Shown: piece by piece, positions 60,297 through 64,000 of the stretch
Position numbering within the stretch: position 1 is the stretch's first letter
Layout: the number at the start of each line of letters is the position of its first letter
NCBI GenBank assembly: GCA_018907035.1
Contig: JACCIC010000094.1
Coordinates: 62,001 to 126,000 of the forward strand
DNA length: 64,000 nt
DNA from: Sycobia sp. Sy_11
Lineage: Eukaryota; Arthropoda; Insecta; Hymenoptera; Epichrysomallidae
Direction: 5' to 3'
Position numbers and translations under genes: made by a program
Notes under the pieces: generated by a model
What the model was told of the DNA's origin: nothing
Database searches by the model: none
Seen by the model: the letters and a program-made list of their open reading frames with translations, nothing else

Positions 60297-63200
60297 TATT
60301 AGTTTTTGTTATTATGCATATCTCGTCTTTGCTTCTTATTAATTTTTCCATTCTATTTAGTTTATATATATTATATAGTTAACATAATTCAGTATACAAT
60401 AAAATACCGCTATATATACAGCATTTATTATTGTAAAAAACTTGGGTTTAGCTTAAAAATAAATCGTGTCTACTATACGACTACTAAGAATTATTCTTTA
60501 CTTTTAAGAGTAATTTCTCTCGGAAACTTTGAAAATATCTCTTTCTTTAAATTTACTTTTTATCGTTATTATCATATATTTATCTCCGACTCTGTGTCTC
60601 TGTTTTTCACTTCTATTTGCTTAAGTGAACAAATAATAAAGTTTTATACAATTTAAATGTCTGATATAATATTCAGTTTGAATTTTGATTTAGATTAAAT
60701 ATCTTTGGTTACTTTGAATATTTAATTGCGCTTATTTTACCAATGATTTAGAATTTATTAAGAAAATTTTATAAATATTTTATCTTTATATGAATGATTA
60801 TTTAAGATTAGGGGCAAAGAAGTAAAGTTTCTTTATCATCATTATTATACTTTGAATATTTATAAAAAATTATTTTGTTGTATTTCAATTATTTATTTTT
60901 CGATCACATTACCTAATCTTCAATAGATAACAGTGTTATATTGTATTTTTGCTATTGGCAACTTATATATAATATGTACAACTGTCAGTCGTGAGTAGAA
61001 CTAACAAATATGACCGACATGAGAATACAATAAGTAAGTGAAAGTATAACTTATACATGAGTAGTACTTTGGAATTCATTATAAATTTGTTTTAAAAAAA
61101 TAAAAATTACCGAAATAGATAAAAATAAGGCCTGAAATGTGTTATAGTTGAGTCAGAGGTGCAGAAGATAAATATGGAATTTTCATCACGTTATCGAAAG
61201 AGTATTGCTAAGGGAAATTGTTGTAGAGAACTTTTCTTTTATTAAAACTGTTAATATTGATTTTACCTTTCATTATATCTCTGCATCTGCTATAATGAGG
61301 AACTAAACTTAATGGGATCAAAATTATTTAACATTTTCAAATAGTTTAAATTCAAATATTATGAAATAAAACAGAAATCAAAATTTGTATTTAAATATGA
61401 ACTAATTATAAATATGAAAGTTTCATCAAATCTTCATTTTGGATGTCTGTGTTGCGCCATGTCGACGTCTGTGCATATGACAGAAGTTGAACTATTATAT
61501 ATCTTAATTTAGTCTAGATACCATGATTGTCGACAGGACTGGCCAAAGTTAAATTGCCGCCTCCGGAAAGAAATTGTTTACGTTTCTGCCTTGTAATTCC
61601 ATCAAAAAGAAAAGAAATCAAATAAAACATTTTTGTTGTTTAAAGAAAAGTTGAAACTCAATAATTTGATACAGCTTCTACAGTAGCTCAATAGTAGATG
61701 AATATTTTAAAATTTTTACCTCAAATAACATTGTTTTAAACAAAATTATGCACCACGGCTAAGTCCTCATATTTGTAAACTTCATAGTTTAGTTCTGTAT
61801 TGTGCTAAACGCGTCCAGTGTATGCAATCGGTCAATCCTTCCCGATTTCACCTTGCGATAACATGCCTCTTACGGTCTATCCAAATGCGAGGAATTGTAG
61901 TAAATCGAGGTTGCAGACTAGATCCTTTAATAGTTGAAAACTCGTTCGGCGTTATCGGATCATATTGAGCGATTTTAATGTGGTGGCAAAAACTATACTT
62001 TTAAAAAAACATGCAAGAAAGATTAGTGCTTTTCAGTTATGTCAATAAAGAAAATTCAATTAATAGATGCAGTACATTAACTATGATGATCTTTCAAGTA
62101 TTTTAAAAAGGTCTATTAAGAGGTGACTATAAGTTGGTATGATTTGATTTCACCAAATATCTTGAACAAATTTATTAAAGATAAATAGCAATAGAAGTCA
62201 GGTTCATTTGACTAATATCATAAAAGGAACAATGAGTAGACCGACCCTGGAAAGGTGTGGACATGGAAGATAGAATTAATATTCCTGAAGGTAAAAATTA
62301 ATCAATTGCGGTTCTCTAATAAGATCTAACATAAAGCTCGCCATTCATGATTAATAATGGCTATTGAATGTAAAACGCCTGTATTGCATCTCCGATCTCA
62401 GTTGTTTATTACCGAATACTAAAGTAATTACGTTGAGTCATTCTAAATTTTTAATGTTACTTTTTTAAGTAATTTCGATATAATTTTAAAGGTTGTGATG
62501 TAAGTAATATGTGACAATAACATTTTATGTCTTTATTTTTGTGATTCAAAATAGGATGTATCATATAAATATTTTCTGGAACATTAAAGTCCCTCGTAAC
62601 GTTATGGGCAAAGTTCCAAAAATTTTCGAATTCACTATGACCTTCATATTTGTTTTTACATAATTGACCTCTAGTTATATTATTATCATTTACAAAAATT
62701 ATTATAAATGAGAATTATATTATTATGGTATATCATTTTAATGAAATTCTAAATTGTATTATTAAATTTTAATTATATAATAATTATCTAATTATGCTTT
62801 TGCTGTTCATTTTTCAATTTTATAAATATAGTTTTCTCTCACTATCATTACATATATTTATTATCAAATATATTCAGCTCCATTTTTTAAACAGAAACAG
62901 CAAGGACAATTTTTAATTAAATACAATTATTTACAGCTTCAATATTCTATAAAGATTTTATTTTTTAATTCTAAGTGTTATAATTTTATATATTTCATTT
63001 CACATTTTAATTGTTAGAATAATTATAGTTTATTTATCGTTCTATATTTAATAAATACCACCTCATTATATAGCATTTGTATAATATGCGTTAACTTTCA
63101 TAACTTTTATATTAAATAAGATGATAAAAGAATATTAATTTACTAATTTCTTACGATAATAAATAGACAATACAAAAAATATTATGTAGGAACTTATATC

Positions 63201-63512
63201 TTCTTTTATTCTACGTAAGCTATTATATAAAATATGTATTCTTATTGCAATTTTGATTTTGATTTTTTTATATATAGTAAAACATGATGCCAAGTTATTA
63301 TAACAGAAATTCAAAACACTGGTCAATCAATTAATCTATGGTTTTCACCAATAACAAAATATATTGTAGAAAAATTTTCTATTTATTATTCAAATCTGCA
63401 TAATCATTAAACACATTTAATCTAATTTATTATAATTTTAGGTTTCCTGCCAACAAAACAGCAGAAATGGATAAACGTTCTAACTTTAACAAAAACTACA
63501 AATTTAAAAAGA

Positions 63513-63558
<46 letters not shown>

Positions 63559-63844
63559 ATCATTTTGAGAAAAAATCATTTATTGATTCTAATGAATTGA
63601 GAAGGAGACAATAGCTGTATAACGATATCATTGCTATAAAACAACAGATTTAAATCAGCTGTACCCATCTACAAAAAAACACATTATTGGAAGAATCAAC
63701 AACTTTCATTATTGAAAACAACAGTATCTATTAATCGTAGTGCACAAGACTTTTATGATTATAATATTAATAAAAGGTATAAAATATGTAGCATTATTAT
63801 CGTTATTATAAAATTTAATACTAATAATTACAAATGTAATGTAA

Positions 63845-63849
<5 letters not shown>
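59557..63849. other. AT-rich intergenic DNA with microsatellites
   Basis: (AT)n tracts at 60245-60294 and 63514-63556. Slightly GC-richer spots at 59880-59970 and 61790-61950 have no recognisable gene or RNA. No coding signal. Confidence 0.55.

Positions 63850-63909
<60 letters not shown>
63850..63909. repeat. (AT)n microsatellite
   Basis: About 60 bp of AT repeats, one of the longest in the window. Confidence 0.95.
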
Positions 63910-63910
<1 letters not shown>

Positions 63911-64000
63911 GTAAAGGAGACAGGCGGCTTCGTGATAGGCGAAGTTCGCAGAGGATATCTGCAGCGGGTAGGCGAGAAAAAGAAAGATTAATACGCAGAG
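63910..64000. other. Start of a GC-rich segment cut by the window edge
   Basis: GACAGGCGGCTTCGTGATAG and GCAGCGGGTAGGCGAG suggest the beginning of another element or CpG patch that continues outside the window. Confidence 0.3.

Overview
The window is AT-rich animal nuclear DNA, most likely from an insect and plausibly a hymenopteran such as an ant. This is inferred from the low GC, the many long (AT)n and (GA)n tracts, and the mix of transposon families (several mariners, Jockey and RNase H-bearing LINEs, BEL/Pao, Ty3/gypsy, Ty1/copia and Penelope relics, Helitron-like ends). I see no multi-exon host protein gene that I can call with confidence. The only convincing small host gene is a secreted eight-cysteine peptide of the drosomycin type at 30262-30459 on the minus strand.

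Layout. 1-2200: a broken BEL/Pao retrotransposon on the minus strand, entering from the left edge, with its leader, a primer-binding-site-like sequence and the inner edge of an LTR. 2340-2960: a CpG-rich patch that could be a minus-strand promoter and first exon. 4069-4720: a decayed gypsy reverse transcriptase, with an LTR-like block at about 6200-6560. 6565-9059: a mariner bounded by TIRs and TA, split by about 1.2 kb of foreign DNA. 9700-10640: a second, decayed mariner on the plus strand. 10752-12258: a large palindrome made of degenerate 60-bp repeats between two (AT)n tracts, followed by a Helitron-type 3' end. 14569-16108: a third-family mariner carrying an internal 231-bp piece of the first mariner family. 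16-30 kb: mostly featureless AT-rich DNA with microsatellites and one GC-rich patch. 30.2-30.6 kb: the peptide gene. 32.9-36.0 kb: copia and Penelope relics, the latter with inverted flanks, a hammerhead-like motif and a nested mariner. 36137-41613: a full-length RNase H LINE on the minus strand with a poly(A) tail and 13-bp target-site duplications. 41.6-51.3 kb: intergenic, with two GC-rich patches and a tRNA-like SINE. 51.3-57.5 kb: a nest in which a nearly full-length Jockey LINE sits inside a Helitron-like element, followed by an inverted, internally deleted copy of the same arrangement and by Helitron 3' ends. 57.7-58.5 kb: a CpG-rich patch. The rest is AT-rich with microsatellites and a second tRNA-like sequence.

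The window is therefore a transposon graveyard with a clear order of events in several places: mariner into Penelope, Jockey into Helitron then inverted duplication, and mariner sequence into mariner. The most unusual structures are the palindromic minisatellite element at 10.75-12.26 kb, the inverted Helitron/Jockey duplication at 51.3-57.3 kb and the chimeric mariner at 14.57-16.11 kb. All family assignments rest on motifs read by eye; no database search was possible.
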